Shown: positions 15,182 through 25,360, counted from the first letter of the stretch. The stretch: DNA of 64,000 nucleotides from Brenneria bubanii (GCF_022378355.1 NZ_JAKMAJ010000014.1:1-64000); one strand, 5' to 3'. A program made the numbers and translations. Notes: a model not told the origin generated them from the letters alone.

Positions 15182-16515
15182 AGCTCTCCCTTCAATAGAT
15201 CCGCCCGCGCATTCGGCAGACGCTGCGCGATGCGTGTCAATATCGCGTCTCGTAATGACTCGTCGGCAATGGCTTCGGTCAATTCAGCGGCAAAAGCAAA
15301 GATGATCATCTGCCGGGCGTCATGCAGGGTAATCCCTCGGGAACGCAGATAGAACAACTGCTCTTCATCGATGCGGCCGATGGTGGCGCCGTGGCTGCAC
15401 TTCACATCGTCGGCATAAATTTCCAACTGCGGCTTGGTGTCGACTTCCGCCAGCCGCCCCAACAGCAGATTGTTGTTAGTCATCTGACCATCGGTTTTCA
15501 GCGCATGCTGAGCGACCTTTATCATACCGTTAAATACGGCTTTCGCCCGATCGTTGACGATGGTTTTATGCAGCTGTCGGCTTTCTCCGTAACCCTGGTT
15601 GTGTTCCAGATAGGTGCGGGTATCGCAAACCTCGCTGCCGATTGGCATGATGAGGCTATTGATCGCCAGATTCGTGCCCTCGCCATTGAGCTGAGCGCTG
15701 GTGTGATGGCGGGTCAGCCCCGCGCCCAGCAAAAATGACTGGCTGTGAACCCGCGCATCGCGCGCCAGCACCACATCATTATGCGAAAAGTGATAACCAG
15801 CCGCCGCTTCAAACGCCAGCTTCAAATGGCCGATGTGGCTGTTTTCCCCGGCATCGATCGTCAGCCGTGCGCCGGTGAAGTGCGCATGATCGTTCAGGCT
15901 GACATAGTGTTCGATAATTTGCGCGCTGGCACCGCGCTCAACGCACAGATGGTGACGATAATGAACGGTATTCAACGATGCCGCCTGACCGCTGCTGATG
16001 TGCAACAGATACAGCGGCTTTTCCGCCTGCACGCCGGCGGCCAGACGAATCAGCGAGCGTTCAACGGCCAGACTTTCCGTCAGGTGCAAAAACACCTCCG
16101 GCCGCACTGCCGCGGGAAACGGCCCCTGATTATTCGTCGCGTTGAGCGCCACCTGATAAGGCCCCCACTCGACGTCGCTCAGCGCCGCGCTGAACTCGCC
16201 GTCGACGAACACCAGACGCCAACCGTCAATTGGCAGCGCCAGCGCATCCAATGCCGCGTTGTCTACCTGCGGCGCGTCGGCGGAGACGAACTCATGAGAC
16301 AGCAACCCATCGAGCGGCGTATATTTCCAGTGCTCGTCCTTACGCTGAGGCAATCCCAAGCGCAGTACTTCCTGCCAATGTTGATGTGAGTCGGCTGAAC
16401 GTCTGGCGCTGTGGGTTTCAAACAGATTGTGCCATTGCTGCAAGGCCTGTTCCTGTTTCTGCGCCGCGCTGATTTTATCGGCGCCTGCTTTATTGTTGGT
16501 CGGTAAGCCAGCCAT
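15178..16515 (-). CDS. sufD: Fe-S cluster assembly protein SufD
   Basis: 445 residues, slightly longer than E. coli SufD because of N-terminal residues. It partners SufB and SufC in the SufBC2D scaffold. The conserved [11 protein letters not shown] motif, with its Cys and His, lies in the last quarter. The start lies inside sufC (26-base overlap) and the stop overlaps sufS. A start further downstream would remove the overlap, but no better ribosome binding site was seen. Confidence 0.96.
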   Translation of the reverse strand: MAGLPTNNKAGADKISAAQKQEQALQQWHNLFETHSARRSADSHQHWQEVLRLGLPQRKDEHWKYTPLDGLLSHEFVSADAPQVDNAALDALALPIDGWRLVFVDGEFSAALSDVEWGPYQVALNATNNQGPFPAAVRPEVFLHLTESLAVERSLIRLAAGVQAEKPLYLLHISSGQAASLNTVHYRHHLCVERGASAQIIEHYVSLNDHAHFTGARLTIDAGENSHIGHLKLAFEAAAGYHFSHNDVVLARDARVHSQSFLLGAGLTRHHTSAQLNGEGTNLAINSLIMPIGSEVCDTRTYLEHNQGYGESRQLHKTIVNDRAKAVFNGMIKVAQHALKTDGQMTNNNLLLGRLAEVDTKPQLEIYADDVKCSHGATIGRIDEEQLFYLRSRGITLHDARQMIIFAFAAELTEAIADESLRDAILTRIAQRLPNARADLLKGEL

Positions 16516-17236
16516 AACCTTGCTCCTCCAACTGTTTCACCAGCGAGAAGTCACCGGATTTAACGATGCGCCCCTGGTAAAGAACATGAACGTAATCAGG
16601 CTTGATGTAGTCCAGAATACGCTGGTAGTGCGTCACGATAATAAACGACCGCTGCTGGTCGCGCAGCGAGTTAACACCATTGGCGACGATCTTCAGCGCA
16701 TCGATATCCAAACCGGAATCGGTTTCATCAAGAATGCATAAATCCGGCTCAAGCGCCGCCATTTGCAGAATGTCGTTACGCTTCTTTTCACCGCCGGAAA
16801 AACCGACATTGACCGAGCGCGTCAGCAGATCAGCCGGCATATTCAGCAGTTTGATCTTATCTTCGATAAAATCGGCGAAGTCAAAGCGATCCATCGGCTC
16901 TAGCTGGCGATATTTGCGCACCGCATTGACCGCGGTTTGCAGAAAAAACTGGTTGCTGACGCCGGGGATCTCCACCGGATACTGAAACGCCATGAAGATG
17001 CCCTCGCCGGCGCGATCCTCAGGAGCCAACTCCAGCAAGTCCTTGCCTTTAAAACGCACCGAACCTTCGGTGACTTCATATTCCTCGCGCCCGGCCAGCG
17101 TGGCGGAGAGCGTGCTTTTCCCGGAGCCGTTCGGCCCCATGATGGCATGGACTTCTCCAGGCTTAACCTCAAGGTTGAGTCCCTTGATAATCGCTTTGCC
17201 GTCTATGCTGACTTTCAAATTTTCAATACTTAACAT
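16490..17236 (-). CDS. sufC: Fe-S assembly ATPase SufC
   Basis: 248 residues of ABC-type ATPase. Walker A is GPNGSGKST, the signature is FSGGEKKR, and Walker B is LCILDETDSGLD. It is soluble and drives conformational change of the SufB/SufD scaffold. AAGGA lies 7 bases before the ATG. A 78-base gap separates it from sufB. Confidence 0.97.
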   Translation of the reverse strand: MLSIENLKVSIDGKAIIKGLNLEVKPGEVHAIMGPNGSGKSTLSATLAGREEYEVTEGSVRFKGKDLLELAPEDRAGEGIFMAFQYPVEIPGVSNQFFLQTAVNAVRKYRQLEPMDRFDFADFIEDKIKLLNMPADLLTRSVNVGFSGGEKKRNDILQMAALEPDLCILDETDSGLDIDALKIVANGVNSLRDQQRSFIIVTHYQRILDYIKPDYVHVLYQGRIVKSGDFSLVKQLEEQGYGWLTDQQ

Positions 17237-17314
17237 GTTCTATCCTTCAGGCGTCCCGCACCTTGTGACGCTCATCATTTTCGTGACCGATAAAAAACAT
17301 CGGCAACCGGCGAA

Positions 17315-18811
17315 TTAACCCACACTGTGTTCCAGGCTAATCGCCAGTAACTTTTGCGCCTCTACCGCGAACTCCAGCGGTAGCTCAGAGAACACATCTT
17401 TACAGAATCCGTTGACGATCATTGAGATAGCATCATCTTCGCTGATGCCCCGCTGTAGACAATAAAACAGCTGGTCCTCACCGATCTTCGACGTGGTCGC
17501 CTCATGTTCCAACTGCGCGCTATTATTGCGGACTTCCACATATGGGAAGGTATGTGCGCCGCAATCGCTGCCGATCAGCATTGAGTCGCACTGGGTGAAA
17601 TTACGGGCGTTAGTCGCGCTCGGCATAATCTTCACCAGCCCGCGATAGGTGTTTTCGCTGTGCCCGGCGGAGATCCCCTTGGCGATAATGGTCGAACGGG
17701 TATTTTTGCCGATATGGATCATCTTGGTTCCGGTATCCGCCTGCTGATAACCATTGGTCAACGCGACTGAGAAAAACTCGCCGACCGAGTTGTCGCCGCG
17801 CAAAATCACGCTGGGGTATTTCCAGGTGATGGCCGAGCCGGTTTCCGACTGCGTCCATGACATTTTCGCATGCTCGCCGGCGCAAAGCGCCCGCTTGGTC
17901 ACGAAGTTCAGGATCCCGCCTTCCGCTTCCGTACCGGCAAACCAGTTTTGCACGGTGGAATATTTAACTTCGGCGTTTTTATTGATGATCACTTCAACCA
18001 CGGCGGCATGAAGCTGATAGCTGTCACGTACCGGGGCGGAGCACCCTTCGATATAGCTGACGTAACTGTCATCATCGGCAATCAGGATCGTGCGTTCAAA
18101 CTGACCGGTTTTCGCCGCATTAATGCGAAAATAGGTAGACAGTTCCATTGGGCAACGCACCCCTTTAGGCACATAGACGAAAGTGCCGTCGGAGGCGACC
18201 GCGGCATTCAGCGCCGCAAAGAAATTGTCGTTAGATGGCACCACGGACCCGAGATATTGCCGGACCAAATCAGGATGTTCCTGGATGGCTTCGCTGAACG
18301 AACAAAAAATGATGCCCTGCTCCGCCAGTTCATGCCGATAGGTGGTGGCCACGGAAACGGAGTCAAAAATCGCATCCACCGCAACCGCTTCCCCTTCGCG
18401 CACCGGCACGCCAAGCTGATTAAACGCATTTTCAACTTCGCTGGTCAGGTAGTTGTTTACCTCCGTTACCCCTGACTGCTGGGTTGCGCCCGGCTGAGAA
18501 CCGCAGTTGTCGTCGCAGTGCCCGCAAGAAGGTGCGGAATAATAGCTATAGTCCTGATAGTCGAGCGATTGATACTTGGCCTTTAGCCAGTGAGGCTCTT
18601 CCATTTCCAACCATGCGCGATACGCGTTGAGCCGGAACGCCAGCATCCACTCGGGTTCATTACGTTTCGCTGAAATCGCCCGGACCACGTCTTCATTGAT
18701 GCCGTGCGCCAGCTCGTCCGTCGCCAGTTCAGTGAAGAAGCCCTCTTTGTAGCGGCCATCACCCATCCAGATCTGAACATCGTCAGGTACTTCTACTGTG
18801 CTACGTGCCAT
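17315..18811 (-). CDS. sufB: Fe-S cluster assembly scaffold SufB
   Basis: 498 residues (495 in E. coli). It assembles the nascent cluster with SufC and SufD. The cysteine corresponding to E. coli Cys405 is present in NFTQCDSML, and the functional glutamate in LEHEATTS is also kept. The N-terminal [10 protein letters not shown] cluster of cysteines is present. One cysteine kept in E. coli (YVECRNN) is valine here (YVEVRNN), so that residue is dispensable in this lineage. The gene lies 13 bases after sufA. Confidence 0.97.
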   Translation of the reverse strand: MARSTVEVPDDVQIWMGDGRYKEGFFTELATDELAHGINEDVVRAISAKRNEPEWMLAFRLNAYRAWLEMEEPHWLKAKYQSLDYQDYSYYSAPSCGHCDDNCGSQPGATQQSGVTEVNNYLTSEVENAFNQLGVPVREGEAVAVDAIFDSVSVATTYRHELAEQGIIFCSFSEAIQEHPDLVRQYLGSVVPSNDNFFAALNAAVASDGTFVYVPKGVRCPMELSTYFRINAAKTGQFERTILIADDDSYVSYIEGCSAPVRDSYQLHAAVVEVIINKNAEVKYSTVQNWFAGTEAEGGILNFVTKRALCAGEHAKMSWTQSETGSAITWKYPSVILRGDNSVGEFFSVALTNGYQQADTGTKMIHIGKNTRSTIIAKGISAGHSENTYRGLVKIMPSATNARNFTQCDSMLIGSDCGAHTFPYVEVRNNSAQLEHEATTSKIGEDQLFYCLQRGISEDDAISMIVNGFCKDVFSELPLEFAVEAQKLLAISLEHSVG

Positions 18812-18824
18812 AATTTTTCATCAC

Positions 18825-19196
18825 TTAAATGCCAAAGCTCTCGCCACATCCACAGGCATGCTGAGCTTTGGGATTATTGAATTTGAACACCTGATTCAGC
18901 CCTTCGCGGACAAAATCGAGCTCGGTGCCATCGATAAAAGGCATCGCCTTTAACGGTACAAAAAGTTTCGCGCCATCGTGTTCGAATAGCAGGTCATCCG
19001 CAGCACGCTCTCGCACCAGATCCAGAACATAAGCAAATCCTGCGCAGCCGGATTGTTTAACGCTGAGTTGTAAACCTTCCACTGCGCCATCCTGCTGCAT
19101 TAAATTTTTTATTTGCTTTGCTGCGCTATCCGTTAGCGTCAAACCTTGCCAGACATTTTCCTCAAGTGAAAAAGTCCCTACATTTTCCGTCTGCAT
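18825..19196 (-). CDS. sufA: A-type Fe-S carrier SufA
   Basis: 123 residues. It carries Fe-S clusters to apo-proteins using three conserved cysteines: one in QSGCAGFAY and two in HACGCGESFGI at the C-terminus. The start at 19196 has GAGGT 7 bases upstream and matches the E. coli N-terminal region. The frame extends to 19277 but without family similarity. It is the first gene of the suf operon, which in relatives is activated by OxyR/IscR and repressed by Fur. Confidence 0.96.
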   Translation of the reverse strand: MQTENVGTFSLEENVWQGLTLTDSAAKQIKNLMQQDGAVEGLQLSVKQSGCAGFAYVLDLVRERAADDLLFEHDGAKLFVPLKAMPFIDGTELDFVREGLNQVFKFNNPKAQHACGCGESFGI

Positions 19197-19628
19197 ACGG
19201 CATACCTCATTACGTGTGGTACCAGTTTCAGGCTGGTTTCCCCTAATGTTAGTGATAATGTGCCTAGCTTCAACCACTTGCTTCGCAGGGCTATTCTTAA
19301 CATTTCGTTGTTAATGGCGTCCGGCGGCGTCGCCGGAGGTTACTTTCCGGCCCAAAACAAGAGTGAATTCAAGATACAATCAATTGATAAATAATCATAA
19401 AAGTGGATTTACCCGAAAATTCGGCCTGCATAAAAATCTTCAAATTATTATCATTACTTTAACATATATAGGGAACACCTATTTATAAAACAGGGGCAGT
19501 AAATGAAGATTTAATCTTTATACCTGCAAAGATGATAGCCAGTCCTCGTCGATGGCCTCGGGAGACGTTGCTGACGCGACGTTAAAAACGGCCCAAAAAG
19601 TTTTTATCGTTAACCTTTCTTTTGCCCA
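19197..19628. other. sufA upstream region
   Basis: About 430 bases without a gene between sufA and the divergent 133-residue reading frame. It must contain the suf promoter and regulator sites. The only site I can point to is the Fur-like box at 19443-19460. No OxyR or IHF site could be placed with confidence. Confidence 0.45.
19443..19460 (-). promoter_or_regulatory. candidate Fur box upstream of suf
   Basis: The minus strand reads AAGTAATGATAATAATTT, sharing most of the TAATGATAAT core with the Fur consensus. It lies about 245 bases upstream of sufA, farther than expected for a repressor of that promoter. The promoter may be distant, or the site may serve the opposite strand. Confidence 0.4.
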
Positions 19629-19669
19629 TTGATCCCGACATATTTTATAAATATGATAATGATTATCAT
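19629..19669 (+). promoter_or_regulatory. promoter overlapped by a near-perfect Fur operator
   Basis: TTGATC (-35, 19629-19634), 17 bases, TATGAT (-10, 19652-19657). Bases 19653-19669 read ATGATAAT-G-ATTATCAT, a perfect palindrome matching the Fur box core. A repressor bound there would cover the -10 element. It drives the reading frame starting at 19690. Confidence 0.8.
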
Positions 19670-19689
19670 TAATATTAAAGGGCGGTACC

Positions 19690-20091
19690 ATGCTTTCCGT
19701 GAATGCCTGGCTGCAACATCAGATTGACGAATATAAATTTCAAATCAGGGACGCCACCGTCGATTTCTACATGGCTGAGGCTCGCCTGAATCGGCCGGAA
19801 AGCCACATTGACCATCTGAGACGCTACCACAACGCCTGTATGGAAATGGTCGATTTATGTCTGAGAAACGGGGACGACGGCAGCTATCTGCATGCATTGA
19901 CAAAACTGCATAACCGACTGATTAAGGAAATAAATAATGAAAATCGCTGTCATCTATTCCGAGTACAGAGCTACTATTTCGCACGCAATACGCTCAAGAG
20001 TATTTGTCATCAGTTAAGCATGCAGGGTGCATGGGACGAGGCCACCGCATTCCAAACGGATTTCGTCATGCGCGTGCCTTTCCTGCCATGA
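19690..20091 (+). CDS. Fur-regulated protein of unknown function, 133 aa
   Basis: 133 residues with no signal peptide or membrane segment, rich in His, Tyr and charged residues (YMAEARLNRPESHIDHLRRY, LHALTKLHNRLIKEINNEN). It looks like a soluble helical cytoplasmic protein. I do not recognise the family. The start has AAGGG upstream, and the promoter contains a perfect Fur palindrome, so expression should rise in iron starvation. It sits between the suf operon, whose genes make Fe-S clusters under iron stress, and menI. His and Cys residues (HNACMEMVDLC, CHLF, ICHQL) could bind metal or haem, but this is speculation. Confidence 0.75.
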   Translation: MLSVNAWLQHQIDEYKFQIRDATVDFYMAEARLNRPESHIDHLRRYHNACMEMVDLCLRNGDDGSYLHALTKLHNRLIKEINNENRCHLFRVQSYYFARNTLKSICHQLSMQGAWDEATAFQTDFVMRVPFLP

Positions 20092-20238
20092 CGCCTTACC
20101 ACAGTGAAATAGACGCAGTGGACATCGCCTCGTCTACCGATGCCGACAGGTGAATATGATGCTATTAAGTATAGCAGGCGATAACGGCGAAACCGACCCG
20201 GCCGCAACCTGCTGCCCGATCGGTTTCAAGGCTAAGGA

Positions 20239-20655
20239 CTAAGGCGTGATGACCGACGTGGTCAGCCGGGATGAGCAACACTGCCGACCGCCGGCGTCGT
20301 AGATATCGATCTGCCAAACCTGATGACGCAGCCCGACGTGCAGAGCGCTGCATACGCCGCGAACTTCCCCCTCGGCGACGGCGCGCAGATGATTGGCGTT
20401 GACCTCTATGCCAACCACCTGCTGTTCTCCTTCGGTACACAAATACCCGGCCACCGACCCCAGCGACTCAGCCAAAACAACGGACGCGCCGCCATGCAAA
20501 AAACCGAAAGGCTGGCGTGTGCGGGCATCCACCGGCATCACCGCTTCCAGACGCGCTTCCGTCAGCTTGGTGAAACGGATGCCCAGATGCGCGATCATGC
20601 AACCCTGAACCTGCTGGTTAAGTTGTTCGAGCGTCAGACGCCGTTTCCACTGCAT
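20239..20655 (-). CDS. menI: 1,4-dihydroxy-2-naphthoyl-CoA hydrolase (YdiI)
   Basis: 138 residues with a hot-dog thioesterase fold. It releases dihydroxynaphthoate from CoA in menaquinone synthesis. The family motif QPFGFLHGGASVVLAESLGS is present with the active-site Glu, and GEQQVVGIEVNANHLR matches E. coli YdiI closely. The ATG shares a base with the ydiJ stop (TGATG), so the two genes are translationally coupled, as in E. coli. Confidence 0.95.
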   Translation of the reverse strand: MQWKRRLTLEQLNQQVQGCMIAHLGIRFTKLTEARLEAVMPVDARTRQPFGFLHGGASVVLAESLGSVAGYLCTEGEQQVVGIEVNANHLRAVAEGEVRGVCSALHVGLRHQVWQIDIYDAGGRQCCSSRLTTSVITP

Positions 20656-23600
20656 CAGATTATCTCCAGTAAAACCTGTAGCGGATGGCGCAGCCCCCGG
20701 CCCTCCATCCTTTTTACCTGGCTACGGCAGGAGTAGCCGGTTGTCAGACAGCGCGCCTGCGGTAAGCTCTGCAACGCCTGTTGCCAGGACAGCGCATAAA
20801 TCCCCTGTGAATTAGCCAGATTGTTGATTTCATGGCCGTAGGTGCCCGCCATGCCGCAGCAGCCGACGTTGACGTTTTCCAGTCGGGCGCCGAAACGGGA
20901 AAAAATCTCAGCCCACTGCCGGCTGCTGGCCGGCAAGGCGGTGCTTTCCGTACAGTGTCCCAGCAGATACCAGGATTCGCCGGTAGCAGCCTGCGGCGCT
21001 TGTGGCGCCGGCAGCGTCGTCAGCCACTCATGCACCAGCAGCACCTTGAATTCGCCGCGTTTATCCCCCAGTATTTCGCGATATTCATCGCGATAACACA
21101 ACACCAGCGCCGGGTCGACTCCCACCATCGGCATGCCCAACGTCGCCACGCGATTAAGAAAATCCGCGGTTTTCGCCGCCGTCCTGGCGAAGCTGTTCAA
21201 AAAGCCTTTGATGTGCTGCGCCTTGCCGTTCGGCGAGAATGGCAGCAGTACCGGTTTCAGCTTCAGTTTCTCGACCAGATGGATAAAATCAGCCACCACC
21301 TGCGCATCGTAATAACTGGTAAATGGATCCTGCACGATCAGCACATATTGCCGGCGTTCCTGTTCGGACAACTTTTCCAGCTGTTCCAGCGTTGTTTTGG
21401 CCGCGCTGTGCCCGACAAGCTGCTGACGCAGCGACGGAGAAGAAAGCAGCGGCAGATCGACCATCCCAATTCGCCGGCGGCTCAGCGCATTCACCCAGGG
21501 CATTTTCAAGAAGAAGTTAAAGGTTTTGGGACTGCGCGCCATCAGCGGGGCATAGCTTTCCACCCCCGCCACCAGATAATCCCTCAGCGGGCGTAAATAC
21601 CGGGTGTGGTACAGTTGTAAAAAACGCGAGCGAAAACTGGGCACGTCGATTTTGATCGGGCATTGCGTCGAGCAGGCTTTACAGGCCAGACAGCCGGACA
21701 TCGATGCTTTGACCTCATGGGAAAAATCATATTCCCCCCGGCTGGCATGCCAGGTGTTGCCGACCTTCTGAATAAACGCCCGCAGGCTGAGCTTCTGCTC
21801 CGGTAGTTTTTTCTCCAGCTCCAGCGGATCGACGCCCTGCTCCGCCAGTAACCGCAGCCATTCACGAACCAGCGTCGCCCGGCCTTTCGGCGAGTGAATG
21901 CGGTTGCCGGTAATTTTCATCGACGGACACATTGGGCTACGGGCGTCGAAATTGAAACATAAGCCATTGCCGTTACAATCCAGCGCGCCGCGAAAAGAGG
22001 CGCGAACCGCCAGAGGAATGGTGCGGTCATAGGTACCGCGCTTAACGGCATCCACCTTCATCATCGGCGCATCCACGCCCAGCGGCGCGCAGATTTTACC
22101 CGGGTTCAGGCGGTTATCGGGATCAAACGCGGCCTTGATGCGCCGTAACTCCATGTACAGCTCAGGACCAAAAAATTCGGGGCTGTATTCGGCGCGAAAT
22201 CCTTTACCGTGCTCCCCCCATAGCAGACCGCCGTATTTCGCCGTTAACGCGACGATATTATCGGAAAGCCGTTTCATCAGTATTTCCTGCTGGGGATCGC
22301 ACATATCCAGCGCCGGACGCACGTGCAGAACCCCCGCATCCACATGGCCGAACATACCGTAAGCCAGATTGTGGCTATCGAGCAATTCGCGAAATTCGGC
22401 GATATAATCCGCCAGATGCTGCGGCGGCACGCAGGTATCTTCGGCGAACGGAATCGGTTTAGCCTGCCCTTTGCTGTTTCCCAACAGACCGACCGCTTTT
22501 TTACGCATGGCGTAAATCCGCTCGATGCCGTCCAGGTCGTTGCAGGTTTGATAGCCAATCACGCCCGTTTGCCCCTCAGACATCAGCAGATTCAGCCGTT
22601 CACACAGCGTGCCGACCTGCTCATTGATCAACGCCTCGTCATTGCCGGCGAACTCGACAATGTTCAACCCCAGCATATCCTTATCGGGCACATCGGTGAT
22701 GAGCTCGCTGACGGAATGCCAGACGATATCTTCACGCGCCAGATTCAATACGCGGGAATCCACGGTTTCGACCGACAACGCCTGCGCTTCCACCATAAAC
22801 GGCGCGTTACGCAAAGCGGAATTGAACGAGTCATACTTCACGTTAACCAGGCGCCGTACTTTAGGCAGCGGAGTGATATCAAGCTTAGCCTCGGTGATAA
22901 ACGCCAGCGTCCCTTCCGCGCCGGTGAGAATCCGCGTCAAATCGAAGGTTTGCAGATCGTCGCTAAAGACATGACGCAGGTCATAGCCGGTCAGGAAACG
23001 ATTAAGCTTGGGAAAGTGGTCCAAAATAAGCTGCCGCTGCTCGCGACAACGATTTAACACCGTCTGGTAAACCTGGCCGACCCTGGAGTCTTCTCGCGCC
23101 AGCTGTTCCGCCAACGCCACCGGCATCGACTGGGTATCCAGCAGCTCGCCGCCGATCAACAGCGCGCGCAGCCCCAACACGTGATCGGAGGTTTTGCCAT
23201 ATACCAGCGAGCCCTGACCTGACGCGTCGGTGTTGACCATGCCGCCCAGCGTCGCGCGGTTACTGGTGGACAATTCCGGCGCAAAAAAATAGCCGAAAGG
23301 CTTAAGGTATTGGTTTAGCTGGTCTTTGATCACACCAGCCTCTACTCTGACCCAGCCCTGTTCCAGATTGATATCCAGGATACGATTCATATAGCGGGAC
23401 ATATCAACCACAATGCCCCGGTTGAGAGCCTGACCGTTAGTGCCGGTGCCGCCGCCTCGGGGGGTGAATGTCAGGCTATCAAAGCGTTGTTCCGCGGCCA
23501 GCCGGGTCAAAATCGCGACGTCTGCGGTGGAACGGGGAAAAACGACGGCATCCGGCAACAGTTGATAGATGCTGTTATCCGTCGCCATGGTCAGACGATC

Positions 23601-23708
23601 GGCATAGTTTGTCGCCGTGTCGCCCGTAAAACCGTTTTGTTTCAGTGCTTCCAAAAAATCAAGTACCGGCTGAACGAGGCCGGGTGACTGTGAGATCTGT
23701 GGGATCAT
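20655..23708 (-). CDS. ydiJ: FAD/Fe-S D-2-hydroxyacid (D-2-hydroxyglutarate) dehydrogenase YdiJ
   Basis: 1017 residues (1018 in E. coli), highly similar throughout. The N-terminal FAD-binding domain has FTPRGGGTGTNGQALN and ELSTSNRATLGGMVNTDASGQGS. An FAD-oxidase C domain follows (about 230-560). A 4Fe-4S segment GCLACKACSTQCPIK lies near residue 665, and a C-terminal CCG-type domain has VGCCGMAGTYGHE. It oxidises D-2-hydroxyglutarate and related acids, passing electrons onward. The start at 23708 (MIPQISQ) follows E. coli. The frame extends 8 codons further upstream. Confidence 0.96.
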   Translation of the reverse strand: MIPQISQSPGLVQPVLDFLEALKQNGFTGDTATNYADRLTMATDNSIYQLLPDAVVFPRSTADVAILTRLAAEQRFDSLTFTPRGGGTGTNGQALNRGIVVDMSRYMNRILDINLEQGWVRVEAGVIKDQLNQYLKPFGYFFAPELSTSNRATLGGMVNTDASGQGSLVYGKTSDHVLGLRALLIGGELLDTQSMPVALAEQLAREDSRVGQVYQTVLNRCREQRQLILDHFPKLNRFLTGYDLRHVFSDDLQTFDLTRILTGAEGTLAFITEAKLDITPLPKVRRLVNVKYDSFNSALRNAPFMVEAQALSVETVDSRVLNLAREDIVWHSVSELITDVPDKDMLGLNIVEFAGNDEALINEQVGTLCERLNLLMSEGQTGVIGYQTCNDLDGIERIYAMRKKAVGLLGNSKGQAKPIPFAEDTCVPPQHLADYIAEFRELLDSHNLAYGMFGHVDAGVLHVRPALDMCDPQQEILMKRLSDNIVALTAKYGGLLWGEHGKGFRAEYSPEFFGPELYMELRRIKAAFDPDNRLNPGKICAPLGVDAPMMKVDAVKRGTYDRTIPLAVRASFRGALDCNGNGLCFNFDARSPMCPSMKITGNRIHSPKGRATLVREWLRLLAEQGVDPLELEKKLPEQKLSLRAFIQKVGNTWHASRGEYDFSHEVKASMSGCLACKACSTQCPIKIDVPSFRSRFLQLYHTRYLRPLRDYLVAGVESYAPLMARSPKTFNFFLKMPWVNALSRRRIGMVDLPLLSSPSLRQQLVGHSAAKTTLEQLEKLSEQERRQYVLIVQDPFTSYYDAQVVADFIHLVEKLKLKPVLLPFSPNGKAQHIKGFLNSFARTAAKTADFLNRVATLGMPMVGVDPALVLCYRDEYREILGDKRGEFKVLLVHEWLTTLPAPQAPQAATGESWYLLGHCTESTALPASSRQWAEIFSRFGARLENVNVGCCGMAGTYGHEINNLANSQGIYALSWQQALQSLPQARCLTTGYSCRSQVKRMEGRGLRHPLQVLLEII

Positions 23709-24060
23709 TATTTTTTGACCCTGTCTATACAAGATGTGTTTGCCAATATCAATATGATGTTAGATGTCTGAGGATGAAGCGATTTATGCCCTATATCTTG
23801 AAATATATGGAGAATAATTCATCGGTTTTTTGTTTATTCAACCAGCAGACTGATCACGTTTTATCACATTTTCCGCTACCGTGTCGCCGAATCGGGAAAA
23901 AACGTATTGAGTATTGGCTTTGCGCTCTTTACACCAACAAAATGTTTAACAGGCTATCAAAAACCACAGAAATATCTCATGATAAATCATCGCCGTTTCA
24001 TCGCCTTGCCAAAACGGCGCGGCTTTCAAACCGGTGTCTACTTAATAGAGGTACTATCCG
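23709..24060. other. intergenic region between divergent ydiJ and ydiK
   Basis: 352 bases with no gene or RNA that I recognise. It should hold both divergent promoters. AT-rich stretches near 23790-23960 are compatible with that, but no clear elements could be assigned. Confidence 0.4.
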
Positions 24061-25170
24061 TTGATAAAAAAAATCCAACAACAGCATTTTGACCTGGCCA
24101 GAATATTATTCAGCTTGCTGTTTATCACCATTATGATCATCGCCTGTTTTTGGGTAGTTCAGCCGTTTATTCTAGGGTTCGCCTGGGCCAGCATGGTAGT
24201 GATTGCAACCTGGCCTTTATTGATCAAGCTTCAGCATCTATTGTGGGGGCGTCGTTCTCTGGCCGTGTTTGCCATGACGTTACTCCTGATTCTGCTGTTC
24301 GTGATGCCGATTGCCGTACTGGTCAGCAGCGCTATCGATAACAGCTCGGCCTTGATGAGCTGGGGAGCCAGTCAGGAAAATTTCTCTCCGCCCAAACTGG
24401 AATGGTTAACCTCCATTCCGATGGTCGGGGATAAATTATTCAATAGCTGGCAGACTCTGTTGCAAAGCGGCGGCAGCGGCCTGTTTGCCAAAGTTCAGCC
24501 CTATGTGGGGAAAACCGCAACCTGGCTGGTCGCTCAGGCGGCGCACGTTGGCCGTTTTCTAATGCACTGCGCCTTGATGCTGGTCTTCAGCGCGCTGCTT
24601 TACTACAAAGGTGAATCCGTCGCCAAAGCGGTGCGCCATTTTGCTATCCGCCTCGGTCATGAACGAGGCGACACCGCCGTGATTCTGGCGGCGCAATCGA
24701 TTCGCGCAGTGGCGCTGGGCGTGGTCGTAACCGCCATTGTGCAGTCTCTGCTGGGCGGCATTGGCCTGCTCATTTCCGGCATTCCCTATACCACATTGCT
24801 CACCGTACTGATGTTTCTATGCTGCCTGGTGCAGTTGGGGCCGCTTCCTATATTGGTCCCGGCGATTATCTGGCTTTACTGGAGCGGGGACACCACCTGG
24901 GGAACGGTGCTGGTGGTGGTGAGCTGCGTGGTGGGGACGATAGATAACTTCATTCGCCCGGTGCTTATCCGTCTTGGCGCCGACCTGCCGCTGCTGTTGA
25001 TCCTGTGCGGAGTTATCGGCGGGTTACTGGCTTTCGGCATGATTGGTTTGTTTATTGGACCGGTGGTGCTTGCCGTCTCTTATCGTCTGCTGTACGCCTG
25101 GATGGAGGAAACCCCGGAACCCCAGGCCATCGCCGAAGAGCCTCTTAATCCGAATGCCGGCAAAGAATGA
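24061..25170 (+). CDS. ydiK: AI-2E-family inner-membrane protein YdiK
   Basis: 369 residues with about eight membrane helices and the family's C-terminal block (GADLPLLLILCGVIGGLLAFGMIGLFIGPV). It is closely similar to E. coli YdiK (VVQPFILGFAWASMVVIATWP). The family contains putative exporters and ion/H+ antiporters; the YdiK substrate is unknown. The start is TTG with GAGGT 8 bases upstream, because no ATG occurs before the first membrane helix. A short acidic tail ends the protein. The small RNA gene rprA lies downstream, as in E. coli. Confidence 0.9.
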   Translation: MIKKIQQQHFDLARILFSLLFITIMIIACFWVVQPFILGFAWASMVVIATWPLLIKLQHLLWGRRSLAVFAMTLLLILLFVMPIAVLVSSAIDNSSALMSWGASQENFSPPKLEWLTSIPMVGDKLFNSWQTLLQSGGSGLFAKVQPYVGKTATWLVAQAAHVGRFLMHCALMLVFSALLYYKGESVAKAVRHFAIRLGHERGDTAVILAAQSIRAVALGVVVTAIVQSLLGGIGLLISGIPYTTLLTVLMFLCCLVQLGPLPILVPAIIWLYWSGDTTWGTVLVVVSCVVGTIDNFIRPVLIRLGADLPLLLILCGVIGGLLAFGMIGLFIGPVVLAVSYRLLYAWMEETPEPQAIAEEPLNPNAGKE

Positions 25171-25256
25171 TTGCGTTTTCATTCTGTCTATCGCCGCGAG
25201 AGAAATATTTCGCGGCGTTTAAATGATAAATAAAATTAATGTATAAGATCGTTTTT

Positions 25257-25271
25257 TAGGGATTATTCTTA
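25257..25271. promoter_or_regulatory. RcsB-box-like palindrome (distal)
   Basis: TAGGGATTATTCTTA is a dyad resembling the RcsB recognition sequence. It lies about 145 bases upstream of the inferred rprA start. It is the second such dyad in this gap and is less symmetric than the proximal one. Confidence 0.4.
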
Positions 25272-25360
25272 AGTAATCTCGCTTTCCTAGGGTTATTTGG
25301 TTAATTTTATTAAAATCCCAGCGATACATCTTAATAAATCCTTTAAAAACAATTAACTAT

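Noticed and set aside
19197-19628. RyhB-type small RNA in the gap upstream of sufA
   Set aside because: The conserved RyhB core and a Rho-independent terminator are not present.
22323-23057. Long 244-codon plus-strand frame inside ydiJ
   Set aside because: It lies antisense to highly conserved YdiJ; the length reflects codon bias, not a gene.
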